This document shows, one piece after another, positions 1 to 7,684 of a stretch of DNA of 25,983 nucleotides. The notes under the pieces were generated by a model. That model saw nothing but the letters and a program-made list of their open reading frames with translations. It ran no database searches and was not told the DNA's origin. The stretch covers positions 8,622-34,604 of the forward strand of contig JAHECM010000001.1 in assembly GCA_024641725.1 (NCBI GenBank). The letters are read 5' to 3'. The position numbers and the translations under genes are program-made. This DNA is from Limnohabitans sp. (lineage in GTDB: Bacteria; Pseudomonadota; Gammaproteobacteria; Burkholderiales; Burkholderiaceae_C). Each line of letters begins with the position of its first letter. Position 1 is the stretch's first letter.

Positions 1-373
1 GGTACCAAACGGTGCTGCGGTTTTCCAGCAACTTGGGCATGAGCGCGGCCAACTCGGTCACGGGCAAAGCCTTTTGCACGCCCAAAGCGGCAGGCGCGGC
101 GTCTGGGCCCAGGCGAATGCCATCCCAAATCTCACGCTCCAGGTCTTTGGGCTGGCAAAACAGCGTGGCTTCGCCTTCGGCGGTGAGCACCAGCCAAGCG
201 TTGGGCTCGGTGAAACCGGTCAGGTAATAAAAGTAACTGTCATGTCGGTACAAAAAGTCGCTGTCCCGGTTGCGCTGCTGCTCGGGCGCGGTCGGGACGA
301 TGGCAATGCCACCAGCGCCCAGTTGGGCAGCAAGGCGGGCGCGGCGGGCGGTGTAGATGGCGGTGTCGGTCAT
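1..373 (-). CDS. pepP: Xaa-Pro aminopeptidase, N-terminal part (runs off left edge)
   Basis: The minus-strand frame opens with ATG at 373 and stays open to base 1, giving 124 residues. The translation starts MTDTAIYTARRARLAAQL and contains DSDFLYRHDSYFYYLTGF followed by EPNAWLVL, the hallmark of the aminopeptidase P N-terminal domain. PepP is a cytoplasmic Mn-dependent M24 peptidase that removes an N-terminal residue preceding proline. The metal-binding pita-bread domain lies outside the window, so catalytic residues cannot be checked. The gene follows the MurU-like gene on the same strand, an order common in Burkholderiales, but a REP-like pair lies between them. The family call is firm; whether the gene is intact is unknown. 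Confidence 0.9.
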   Translation of the reverse strand, partial: MTDTAIYTARRARLAAQLGAGGIAIVPTAPEQQRNRDSDFLYRHDSYFYYLTGFTEPNAWLVLTAEGEATLFCQPKDLEREIWDGIRLGPDAAPAALGVQKALPVTELAALMPKLLENRSTVWY

Positions 374-381
374 TCCGGCAT

Positions 382-456
382 TGTAGGAGCCGCACCCTGT
401 GCGCGATGGCTTGTGGACTGCGGGCGCTCGATCGCGCACGGGGTGCGGCTCCTACA
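382..456. repeat. REP-like inverted pair (REPIN-type element)
   Basis: Two 26-nt arms, 382-407 and 431-456, are inverted copies of each other with a single mismatch, separated by 23 nt. Each arm begins TGTAGGAGC and ends GCGAT, and each can fold on itself through CGCAC/GTGCG. The head and tail resemble the Pseudomonas REP family. Such paired elements are usually dispersed by a RAYT transposase encoded elsewhere in the genome. No second copy was noticed in this window. It could also act as a stem-loop that ends or stabilises the murU transcript before pepP. Confidence 0.75.
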
Positions 457-501
457 CACAGCGCGCGCGGGGTTCACGGGTTCACACTGCGCGCATGGAG
501 T

Positions 502-1320
502 TCACGCGTTGAGCTGCGCCAGCCGTTCGGGTGTGCCGACATCGGTCCACGCTCCGGTGTACAGCTCGCCAGTGACCTCGCCCCGGTCCATGGCGGCGCG
601 AAGCAGGGGGGCCAGGGCCGCCGCCACGCCTTGGGGGTTGCCCGCCAGTGCGGGCGCGTCGGCACGGCTGAAGAAACTTTTGCGGTACAGCGCGATGGTG
701 CTGAACGTGCAGCTGCGCCCCGGGTCGCCTGCGGGCAGGTTCAGCACCGCACCGTCAGCGGCCAGCCCAAAGTCGCCCTTGAGGTTGTGCGCCGGGTTGG
801 GCACCAGCCACAGGTGCGCCTGTTTGCCACTGGCGGCAAAGCGCTGCAGCGCCTGTGCGCTGAACACAAAGTCGGGCGCGAACACATCGCCGGCCGCCAC
901 CCAGAACACGTCTTCGAGCCAGGGCAAGGCGCGCAAGATGCCCCCGGCGGTCTCAAGCGCTTGGCCAAAGTCACGGCCTTCGTGCGAGTAGCGCAGCGTG
1001 ACCTCGGGCAAACCGGGCCATTGCAGCCGATCGCCAAAACAAGCCGGAATTTGCTCGCCCAGCCAAGCAGTGTTGAGCAACTGCCGCGTAAAACCGCCCC
1101 GCGCCAGCGCCTGCATGGGCCACTGCATGAGTGGCTGACCGCGCACGGGCAGCAAGGGTTTGGGGCAGGCGTCGGTCAGTGGGCGCATGCGTTCACCGCG
1201 CCCGGCCGCCAACACCATGGCCTGGGCCAAGCCACCCACATCAACGGACTTGTCGGGTGTACCGGGCTTGACGGGCGTGGCTGGGGAGTTTGAGGTGGAG
1301 CTGTGGTCAGGGGCTTGCAT
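502..1320 (-). CDS. murU: MurU-like sugar-1-phosphate nucleotidyltransferase
   Basis: The protein carries the nucleotidyltransferase signature AMVLAAGRGERMRPLTD followed by CPKPLLPV, then GDVFAPDF (metal-binding Asp) and a C-terminal TGAWTDVGTPERLAQL, which closely matches MurU (N-acetylmuramate-1-phosphate uridylyltransferase of cell-wall recycling). Other members of the fold act on mannose- or glucose-1-phosphate, so substrate is inferred. The start is uncertain. ATG at 1320 gives 272 residues, but about 34 residues before the conserved core look disordered and ATG at 1218 would give the usual family length; a TTG at 1353 is also open. MurU normally works with the kinase AmgK; no amgK lies upstream here, where a divergent Rieske gene is found instead. 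pepP follows on the same strand. Confidence 0.8.
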   Translation of the reverse strand: MQAPDHSSTSNSPATPVKPGTPDKSVDVGGLAQAMVLAAGRGERMRPLTDACPKPLLPVRGQPLMQWPMQALARGGFTRQLLNTAWLGEQIPACFGDRLQWPGLPEVTLRYSHEGRDFGQALETAGGILRALPWLEDVFWVAAGDVFAPDFVFSAQALQRFAASGKQAHLWLVPNPAHNLKGDFGLAADGAVLNLPAGDPGRSCTFSTIALYRKSFFSRADAPALAGNPQGVAAALAPLLRAAMDRGEVTGELYTGAWTDVGTPERLAQLNA

Positions 1321-1453
1321 GCCCCCGATGTTGCCATGTCCTTTGGGTGTCAAGCCGGGGCGCTGACGCGTCCGGCGTCCCCTCTTGGGCTGCTAAAGTG
1401 GTCAGCACACCATGAAGCACCGCCCCTGACACCGGCTTGCAGGAGACCTGGAC

Positions 1454-2563
1454 ATGACCCGACCGCTTCCCACAATCATCGCCGCCAGCCAAGCCGCATC
1501 GCAGCGGCTGGCCGACCGCCACACCCCATTCATCATGAACGACTGGTACGTGGCTGCCTTTGGAACTGAGGTCAAAGACCAGCTGCTCGCCCGCACCCTG
1601 CTGGGCCAACGGGTGGTGATGTACCGCACCAGCAAGCAGCAGGTGGTGGCCCTGGAGGACCGCTGTCCGCACCGGTCCATGCCCTTGTCGGCGGGCACAT
1701 TGGAGCAAGACAGCATCGTGTGCGCTTACCACGGCTTTCGCTTCAACACCGAGGGCAACTGCATCGAAGTGCCCTCGCAAAGCAGCTGTCCGCACAACGT
1801 CGGCATCAAGGCCTACCCCACCCACGAGCGCGGGCCGGTGGTCTGGATCTGGATGGGCGAGCCGGACCAAGCCGACCTGTCCAAACTGCCGCCCCAAGAC
1901 TGGCTGCAAGACCCCCAATGGGAAACCTCACAGGGCTACCTGCACCTGAAAGCCAGTTATGTGCGGCTGCACGAAAACCTGCTGGACCTGACCCACCTGA
2001 GCTTTTTGCACGCCAAAAGCTTTGGCACGCCCGACTACGCCAAGGCCACGTTTGAATCCGAGCTGGGCGACGGGCGCTTTGCGCTGCTGCGCAACGTGGT
2101 GCCGACCACGCTGCCGCCCGTGTGGGGCGTGCCCACGGGCCTCACGGGCACAGGCCAGGCGGCTCGCATCGTGCGCTCCGAATACCGCAGCATCGGCCTC
2201 CACGAGGTGTCGGTGTCCTTTTACGACTGCCATCTGCCCGAAGCCGAGCGCCAGACCTTCCGCATCCGAACGGCGCACATGCCCACGCCCGAGACCGCCA
2301 CCAGCACGCATTACTTCATCGTGCACGGGCGCGACTTCGCGCAGCAAGACGCGGCCACCACCCAGTTCATGCACGACCAACTTTTTGTGGCGTTTCAAGA
2401 AGACGTGGACGGCCTGGCGCTGCAGGAACAAGCCTTGGCGGCCACACTACCCGAGGACCTGTACGAGTTTTCTGTGGCGTCCGACGGCCCGGCTGTGGCC
2501 ATGCGCCGGCATGTGCTGGCACGCCAGCATCAAGAGGCCAACGCACGCACCGCCCTGAAGTGA
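1454..2563 (+). CDS. Rieske non-heme iron oxygenase, alpha subunit type
   Basis: 369 residues. The Rieske [2Fe-2S] ligands are C71, H73, C90 and H93 (CPHRSMPLS ... CAYHGF). The mononuclear iron site is visible as N175-x2-D178-x2-H181-x4-H186 (HENLLDLTHLSFLH), with the third ligand probably D317 in QEDVDGL. The overall form resembles VanA-type O-demethylases and related aromatic oxygenases of about 350 residues, so demethylation or hydroxylation of an aromatic compound is likely; the substrate cannot be read. Such enzymes need a reductase, and none is adjacent. The start ATG has AGGAGA 8 nt upstream, although it adds about 27 residues before the usual MNDWYVAA start. Transcribed divergently from the MurU-like gene; tkt follows 72 nt downstream. 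Confidence 0.88.
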   Translation: MTRPLPTIIAASQAASQRLADRHTPFIMNDWYVAAFGTEVKDQLLARTLLGQRVVMYRTSKQQVVALEDRCPHRSMPLSAGTLEQDSIVCAYHGFRFNTEGNCIEVPSQSSCPHNVGIKAYPTHERGPVVWIWMGEPDQADLSKLPPQDWLQDPQWETSQGYLHLKASYVRLHENLLDLTHLSFLHAKSFGTPDYAKATFESELGDGRFALLRNVVPTTLPPVWGVPTGLTGTGQAARIVRSEYRSIGLHEVSVSFYDCHLPEAERQTFRIRTAHMPTPETATSTHYFIVHGRDFAQQDAATTQFMHDQLFVAFQEDVDGLALQEQALAATLPEDLYEFSVASDGPAVAMRRHVLARQHQEANARTALK

Positions 2564-2635
2564 GGCCCGGAGTTGGGCTTGCAGCCCGTTTAAAATAAGG
2601 GGTTTTCCCGAACTTTTTACCGGAGCTGCCCCCTC

Positions 2636-4666
2636 ATGGCCAATACACAGCAAATGGCGAACGCCATCCGCGCCCTCGCAATGGACGCCGTTCAACAAGC
2701 CAACTCCGGGCACCCCGGCGCCCCCATGGGCATGGCCGACATGGCCGTGGCGCTGTGGGGCGATCACCTGCAACACAACCCCAGCAACCCCCACTGGGCC
2801 AACCGCGACCGCTTTGTGCTGTCCAACGGCCACGGCTCGATGCTGATCTATTCGGTGCTGCACCTGACCGGCTACAAGCTGTCGGTCGATGACCTGAAAA
2901 ACTTCCGCACCCTGCACAGCAAAACCGCTGGCCACCCCGAAGTGGGCGTGACCCCCGGCGTCGAAACCACCACCGGTCCGCTGGGCCAAGGCATCACCAA
3001 CGCCGTGGGCATGGCCCTGGCCGAGAAGATGCTGGCCGCCGAGTTCAACCAAGCCGGCCACGCCATCGTCAATCACCACACTTATGTGTTCTTGGGCGAC
3101 GGCTGCCTGATGGAAGGCATCAGCCACGAAGCCGTGGCCCTGGCCGGTGCCTGGAAGCTGAACAAGCTGATCGCCCTGTACGACGACAACGGCATCTCGA
3201 TTGACGGCAAGGTCGCCCCTTGGTTCATCGACAACACGCCCCAGCGCTTTGCCGCCTGCGGCTGGAACGTGATTGACGCCGTGGACGGCCACGACGCCGC
3301 TGCTGTCTCCAAAGCCATCGCCTCGGCCAAGCACAGCGCCGACAAACCCACCTTGATCGTCTGCAAAACCGCCATCGGCAAGGGCTCGCCCAACCGCGCG
3401 GGCACCTCCAAAGCCCACGGCGAGCCATTGGGCGCCGAAGAAATCAAGCTCACCCGCGAAGCCCTGGGCTGGACGGCCGAGCCCTTCAAGATCCCCAAAG
3501 CGGTCTATGCCGATTGGGACGCCAAAGCCGCTGGCAAAGCCCGCGAAGCCGCTTGGAACACCGCCTTTGCTGCTTACAAAGCCGCCTTCCCCGCACAAGC
3601 CAAAGAGTTTGTGCGCCGCATGAAGGGCGACTTGCCCAAGAACTTCAACCAAGTGGCGTTTGACGCCGTGGTCGCCGCCCACACCCAGGGCGAGACCGTG
3701 GCCAGCCGCAAGGCCAGCCAGCTGGCGCTCGAAGCCTTAACGGCTGCCCTGCCCGAAATGCTGGGCGGCTCCGCCGACCTCACGGGCTCCAACCTCACCA
3801 ACACCAAGAGCACCCCGGCTTTCCGCGTGGACTTGGCGGGTGATGTGGTCAAAACCGAAGACGGAAAAATCGGTCGACACATCAACTACGGCGTGCGCGA
3901 ATTCGGCATGGCCGCCATCATGAACGGCGTGGCCCTTCACGGCGGCTACATCCCCTACGGCGGCACCTTCCTCACCTTCTCCGACTACTCACGCAACGCC
4001 ATCCGCATGGCCGCGCTCATGAAGCAGCGCGTGATCCATGTGTTCACGCACGACTCCATTGGCTTGGGCGAAGACGGCCCCACACACCAGTCCATCGAAC
4101 ACGCCGCCAGCCTGCGCCTGATCCCTGGCTTGGACGTGTGGCGTCCCGGCGACACCGCCGAAACCACCGTGGCTTGGGCCGTGGCCCTGCAAAACAAGCA
4201 CCGCCCATCGGCCTTGTTGCTCAGCCGCCAAAACCTGGCCTACTCGCCCAAGACCGACTTAGGCGACATCAGCCGTGGCGCCTATGTGCTGTCCGAGCCT
4301 GCCAACGTCGGCATCAAAAAGACCCACGGCGTGATCATCGCCACCGGCTCTGAAGTGCAACTGGCCCTGGCCGCACAAAAGCTGTTGGCCGATCGCAAAA
4401 TTGGCGTGCGCGTGGTCTCGATGCCCAGCACCAATGTGTTTGACCGCCAAGACACTGAATACAAACAATGCGTGCTGCCAGCCGGCCTGCCCCGCGTGGC
4501 GGTCGAGATGGGCTCCACCGACGGCTGGTGGAAATACGGCTGCGCCGCCGTGGTCGGCATCGACACCTACGGCGAGTCGGCCCCGGCGCCTGTGTTGTTC
4601 AAACACTTCGGTTTCACGCCCGAAAACGTGGCCGACACCGTCCACGCTGCGCTGCTCAAGGCCTGA
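2636..4666 (+). CDS. tkt: Transketolase
   Basis: 676 residues, normal length for a bacterial transketolase. It transfers two-carbon units between ketose and aldose phosphates in the non-oxidative pentose phosphate pathway (or Calvin cycle) using thiamine diphosphate. Seen in the sequence: substrate-binding H26 in NSGHPGAPMG; the ThDP motif starting GDG (D155) and ending in YDDN; catalytic Glu422 in NYGVREFGM; and the donor-binding DSIGLGEDGPTHQ segment. The start ATG has GGAG at 2622-2625. A GAPDH gene follows on the same strand after 176 nt with hairpins, so the two may be co-transcribed. No Calvin-cycle-specific genes are nearby, so a cbbT assignment is not supported. Confidence 0.97.
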   Translation: MANTQQMANAIRALAMDAVQQANSGHPGAPMGMADMAVALWGDHLQHNPSNPHWANRDRFVLSNGHGSMLIYSVLHLTGYKLSVDDLKNFRTLHSKTAGHPEVGVTPGVETTTGPLGQGITNAVGMALAEKMLAAEFNQAGHAIVNHHTYVFLGDGCLMEGISHEAVALAGAWKLNKLIALYDDNGISIDGKVAPWFIDNTPQRFAACGWNVIDAVDGHDAAAVSKAIASAKHSADKPTLIVCKTAIGKGSPNRAGTSKAHGEPLGAEEIKLTREALGWTAEPFKIPKAVYADWDAKAAGKAREAAWNTAFAAYKAAFPAQAKEFVRRMKGDLPKNFNQVAFDAVVAAHTQGETVASRKASQLALEALTAALPEMLGGSADLTGSNLTNTKSTPAFRVDLAGDVVKTEDGKIGRHINYGVREFGMAAIMNGVALHGGYIPYGGTFLTFSDYSRNAIRMAALMKQRVIHVFTHDSIGLGEDGPTHQSIEHAASLRLIPGLDVWRPGDTAETTVAWAVALQNKHRPSALLLSRQNLAYSPKTDLGDISRGAYVLSEPANVGIKKTHGVIIATGSEVQLALAAQKLLADRKIGVRVVSMPSTNVFDRQDTEYKQCVLPAGLPRVAVEMGSTDGWWKYGCAAVVGIDTYGESAPAPVLFKHFGFTPENVADTVHAALLKA

Positions 4667-4676
4667 CAGACTGCCA

Positions 4677-4701
4677 CGCTGCACCACCCCAGGGTGCAGC
4701 G
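4677..4701. other. Stem-loop just after tkt
   Basis: A perfect 9-bp stem, CGCTGCACC / GGTGCAGCG, encloses a 7-nt loop 11 nt after the tkt stop codon. No T-run follows, so it is not a standard intrinsic terminator. It may protect the 3' end of the tkt message or mark a processing site. Confidence 0.5.
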
Positions 4702-4729
4702 GGCCACGTCAGCCGCTGACCGGCGGACC

Positions 4730-4756
4730 GCATCAGCGCCCATCAGGCGCTGATGC
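4730..4756. other. Strong stem-loop between tkt and gap
   Basis: A perfect 11-bp stem, GCATCAGCGCC / GGCGCTGATGC, with a 5-nt loop. Together with the hairpin at 4677-4701 it fills the tkt-gap spacer. No U-tract follows. It could weaken read-through into gap or separate the stability of the two messages. Confidence 0.55.
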
Positions 4757-4800
4757 CACGTCCAGGGATCAGGATTCTGAAAGGGTCTTGGCTTCTAATC

Positions 4801-4814
4801 CGGTTACGTAACCG
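4801..4814. promoter_or_regulatory. 14-bp perfect palindrome, candidate operator of gap
   Basis: CGGTTACGTAACCG is a perfect palindrome 28 nt before the GAPDH start codon. A related sequence, GGTTACAAAACC, lies upstream of the second GAPDH gene at 17156-17167 (10 of 12 positions identical). This supports a shared DNA-binding regulator, but the protein is unknown. Confidence 0.45.
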
Positions 4815-4842
4815 TTTCGTAATTTTCTCCCGAGGCATTCAC

Positions 4843-5850
4843 ATGACCATCAAGCTTGGCATCAACGGATTTGGCCGGATTGGCCGTTTGGCTCTGCGCG
4901 CCGCCCTCAAACACGGCTACGACGACATCCAAATCGTCGGCATCAACGACCCCAAACCGTCTGACTACCTGGCCTACATGCTCAAGTACGACAGCGTGCA
5001 TGGGCGCTTTGATGGCACGGTGGACTTCACCGAAGACACGCTCATCGTCAACGGCAAGAAGATCAAGCTCTCGCACGAGCGCGACGCGCACAACCTGCGC
5101 TGGGGCGAGATGGGCGTGCACACCGTGCTCGAATGCACCGGCCACTACCTGACCGAGCCCACCAGCCAAATGCACATCGCCGCCGGTGCCAAAAAAGTCG
5201 TGATCTCGGCCCCGTCCAAAGACAGCATCCCCATGTTCGTCTATGGCGTGAACCACAAAAAATACGCAGGCGAAGCCATCGTCTCGAATGCGTCGTGCAC
5301 CACCAACTGCCTGGCCCCCGTGGTCAAGGTGCTCAATGACAAATGGGGCATCAAGCGCGGCCTGATGACCACCGTGCACGCCGCCACCGCCAGCCAAATG
5401 ACGGTGGACGGCTCGTCACGCAAAGACTGGCGCGGTGGCCGAGGCATCCTCGAAAACATCATCCCCAGCAGCACCGGCGCGGCCAAAGCCGTGGGTGTGG
5501 TCATCCCCGAGATCAAGGGCAAGATCACCGGCATGGCCTTCCGCGTGCCCACGTCCGACGTGTCGGTCATTGACCTGACGGTGGAACTGAACAGCGACGC
5601 CAGCTACGCCGAAATCTGCGCCGAGATGAAAGCCCAAAGCGAAGGCGCTCTCAAAGGCGTGCTGGGTTACACCGACGAGAAAGTGGTCTCCACCGACTTC
5701 CGAGGCGAGCCCTGCGCCAGCGTGTTCGACGCCACCGCAGGCATTGCGCTGGACAAGAGCTTTGTGAAGATCGTGGCCTGGTACGACAACGAGTGGGGCT
5801 ACGCCAAGCAGTGCCTGGAGATGGTGCGGGTGGTGGCTAAGAAGAAGTGA
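4843..5850 (+). CDS. gap: Glyceraldehyde-3-phosphate dehydrogenase (first copy)
   Basis: 335 residues of class I GAPDH, which oxidatively phosphorylates glyceraldehyde-3-phosphate in glycolysis or runs in reverse in gluconeogenesis. The Rossmann start IKLGINGFGRIGRLAL and the active-site SNASCTTNC (Cys152) are intact. The Asp of GIND is kept, as in NAD-dependent enzymes, although the next residue is Pro rather than Leu. The loop reading SQMTVDGSSRKDWRGG differs from the common TQKTVDGPS form present in the second copy at 17295. The start ATG has GAGG 7 nt upstream; an upstream in-frame ATG at 4753 is rejected because it lies in a hairpin and adds unrelated residues. Follows tkt, probably one transcription unit, and ends at a strong terminator. 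Confidence 0.96.
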   Translation: MTIKLGINGFGRIGRLALRAALKHGYDDIQIVGINDPKPSDYLAYMLKYDSVHGRFDGTVDFTEDTLIVNGKKIKLSHERDAHNLRWGEMGVHTVLECTGHYLTEPTSQMHIAAGAKKVVISAPSKDSIPMFVYGVNHKKYAGEAIVSNASCTTNCLAPVVKVLNDKWGIKRGLMTTVHAATASQMTVDGSSRKDWRGGRGILENIIPSSTGAAKAVGVVIPEIKGKITGMAFRVPTSDVSVIDLTVELNSDASYAEICAEMKAQSEGALKGVLGYTDEKVVSTDFRGEPCASVFDATAGIALDKSFVKIVAWYDNEWGYAKQCLEMVRVVAKKK

Positions 5851-5868
5851 GCTTAACCGCCCCCATGA

Positions 5869-5892
5869 AAAAAGCGCCTGCGGGCGCTTTTT
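5869..5892 (+). terminator. Intrinsic terminator of the tkt-gap unit
   Basis: The stem AAAAAGCGCC / GGCGCTTTTT with a TGCG loop lies 18 nt after the gap stop codon and ends in a T-run. It is symmetric (A-run on the other side), so it could also stop minus-strand transcripts leaving the DUF4062 gene. Confidence 0.85.
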
Positions 5893-6033
5893 CTTGGGCG
5901 TTTGGGACAGTGATACGTGCACCTTATGGAGTTACACGCTTGAGCGTGACCCAATTGGTACGACTCAACACAACTTATGGGCGGTCCCTTTCGACGGATC
6001 GTTAGCCCTGGTGATTGATGCCAACATCGAGTG

Positions 6034-7110
6034 TTACTCCTCACCCTCTACTAGTTCCTCGACATTTGAAGACGCATCATGATTCTTGCGAATCGCGCGC
6101 AACTGTGTCATGACTTCATCCCCATAGGGAGTCAATGTCCAATAGGTGCCTGAGTCTTTGACGCTACGAGTCTTTTCGCTGCGTGATATCAGCCCCAGCG
6201 CTCTAAGCTGCACCTTGATAGTTTGGAAGTCGTCTTGGCCAATTCGGAAACTTGCCAGCGAATGGCGAGCAAGCTTTTTTTCGGCCTGCAATCGCTCAAT
6301 GTTCATGTTTTCGGCCATACGATCTAGTGCACTCTTAAGGCTAGGTTCTGTAGCCTCTTGAATCATCAATGGTGCTATCGACGCAAAGAGCTCATTCCAC
6401 GTTGGGTTGAAGCTTGCGGACCAAGTTGTGGATTGATACGAGCCGAGCGGTGTTGCATTGAAGGAGTAGTGAACGGAATGCTCCTCGTCACCCTGCGCTA
6501 GCCCCTCTGTCCCTTTCGGCGCGGACGTCCTTGACCGTGCAATCTCGGTCTGTAGTTCTTCAACTTTTCGGCGTAGTTGAAGAAGCTCCATAGTGGCCTC
6601 GCGATCGGCCAACTCATTTGCACGAACCCATCCAACTGCTGGTGTGGATTTGATGAGCTGAATTAGGCTTCGACTAACGACTGAGCCGAGCTCTTGTGGG
6701 GAGTCCCAATGCTTGCAGAGCTTTTTTTCCACCGACTCTCGGAAGGCTTTCAGCTTTGTCTTTCCCTCGTCGGTTGATTCGCTCTTGTCTGCGATTACTT
6801 TGCCCGGGTCACGGTGAAGGAAAGCAATAGTTGGCTTTCCCGATTCCAAAGCGTACCGGTACTCCATTTCTGTATAGCTGATACCGTCCGGCCCTATTGA
6901 GCCGTAACGACCAGCAAGAATGAGTATGTAGTAATCGCAATCATCAATGACTTTTTTGATTAGGTTCCACTGGGATTCATTCGCTGCCGGAAAGAGCTCC
7001 ATGCCGCTTGGCATGCAGTCCAGCTCAAGCAATGCATGCATTACCTCTTGGCGCTCATGCTCAAGATCACGAAATGTGCTACTGACAAAAACTTGGTATC
7101 GCTTTTCCAC
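6034..7110 (-). CDS. DUF4062-domain protein with coiled coil and winged-helix-like C-terminus
   Basis: 358 residues. Residues about 5-100 are a DUF4062 domain: YQVFVSSTFRDLEHER, MPSGMELFPA, CDYYILILAGRYGSI and GISYTEMEYRYALESGKP. DUF4062 is a Rossmann-like, TIR-related fold of unknown activity; E81 and E83 sit where TIR-like enzymes often carry an acidic residue, but an enzymatic role is unproven. Residues about 166-195 are heptad-rich and likely a coiled coil. Residues about 285-342 (DDFQTIKVQLRALGLISR ... TYWTLTPYGDEV) look like a winged helix. The start is GTG, with AGGAG 5 nt upstream. It lies 34 nt after the NYN gene on the same strand, so the two form an operon. Base composition is lower in GC than the neighbours (29 of 60 G+C in one sampled line, 36 of 60 in one from tkt), suggesting transfer. 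A role in phage defence is inferred. Confidence 0.85.
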   Translation of the reverse strand: MEKRYQVFVSSTFRDLEHERQEVMHALLELDCMPSGMELFPAANESQWNLIKKVIDDCDYYILILAGRYGSIGPDGISYTEMEYRYALESGKPTIAFLHRDPGKVIADKSESTDEGKTKLKAFRESVEKKLCKHWDSPQELGSVVSRSLIQLIKSTPAVGWVRANELADREATMELLQLRRKVEELQTEIARSRTSAPKGTEGLAQGDEEHSVHYSFNATPLGSYQSTTWSASFNPTWNELFASIAPLMIQEATEPSLKSALDRMAENMNIERLQAEKKLARHSLASFRIGQDDFQTIKVQLRALGLISRSEKTRSVKDSGTYWTLTPYGDEVMTQLRAIRKNHDASSNVEELVEGEE

Positions 7111-7144
7111 TGCTGCTCCTGGTTTTGGTTGGTGCAGTTAGCCT

Positions 7145-7684
7145 TCATCGCGATAGATGTTCGAGGAATGGATCGAGGTTTACGAACTTGGTGGCAACTT
7201 CCTTGATCTCTCTTGATGCGTGACCCCAGAACACGACATGCACTTGAATACCGCGTTTTTTCAGTTTCTCGATAGCGGGCACGTAGTCAGAATCCCCTGA
7301 CACAAGGGTGACTTCATCTTCTCCGATTTTCAATATTTCGTAGGAGTCTTCGATCATCGTTGCCACGATATCTGTGTCGATTTTCTTTTCGTGATTGGCG
7401 ACGTTACGGTCGTAAACAATGACATCGAAGCCTTTGCGCTCGGCCGCCTGCCACACGGAATCATTCTTTGGCGGACGCGAGCCAAAGAGTGCTGCCCGCT
7501 TGACTTCTATTTTGCCGCCGCCGGCAAACTCAAATAACTTTCCAAAGTCCAACTTCCAGCTGTAGTCGCAAATTTTGTTTTGCACAGCAGACCAAACATC
7601 GGGAGCATGTCCGTTCCGCGCAGCGGCAACATGCATGCCTTCGATCCACACATTTGAATTGTCAACGTAGAGAAGATTGGCCAT
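7145..7684 (-). CDS. NYN-domain (PIN-like, LabA/DUF88 type) putative ribonuclease
   Basis: 179 residues. The acidic set of the NYN/PIN nuclease fold is complete: D8 in YVDNSNVWIEG, D103 and D105 in KKIDTDIVATMIEDS, and D131 and D133 in LVSGDSDYVPAI; the ending HVVFWGHASREI resembles the final strand region of the family. NYN proteins are metal-dependent RNases in several known cases. The start ATG at 7684 has a textbook AAGGAG 6 nt upstream, so the longer open frame to 7921 is rejected. First gene of a two-gene operon with the DUF4062 protein. GC is clearly low (26 of 60 in one sampled line). Substrate and trigger are unknown; an antiviral or toxin-like role is inference from the family and location. 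Confidence 0.88.
   Translation of the reverse strand: MANLLYVDNSNVWIEGMHVAAARNGHAPDVWSAVQNKICDYSWKLDFGKLFEFAGGGKIEVKRAALFGSRPPKNDSVWQAAERKGFDVIVYDRNVANHEKKIDTDIVATMIEDSYEILKIGEDEVTLVSGDSDYVPAIEKLKKRGIQVHVVFWGHASREIKEVATKFVNLDPFLEHLSR

Noticed and set aside
2575..2587. GGGCTTGCAGCCC hairpin after the Rieske gene as a terminator
   Set aside because: Only a 5-bp stem with a short, interrupted T stretch; too weak to call.
2447..3682. 411-codon minus-strand open frame opposite tkt
   Set aside because: Antisense of conserved transketolase codons, no ribosome-binding site and no domain.
4753..4842. Longer start for the first gap gene
   Set aside because: The extra 30 residues are unrelated to GAPDH and begin inside a hairpin; the internal ATG has a good GAGG and the canonical start.
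495..5945. Similar strings near 495-514 and 5925-5945 (both contain ATGGAGTT and TTGAGC) as a dispersed repeat
   Set aside because: The match is short and gapped, and one copy overlaps the end of the MurU-like coding region; chance is sufficient.
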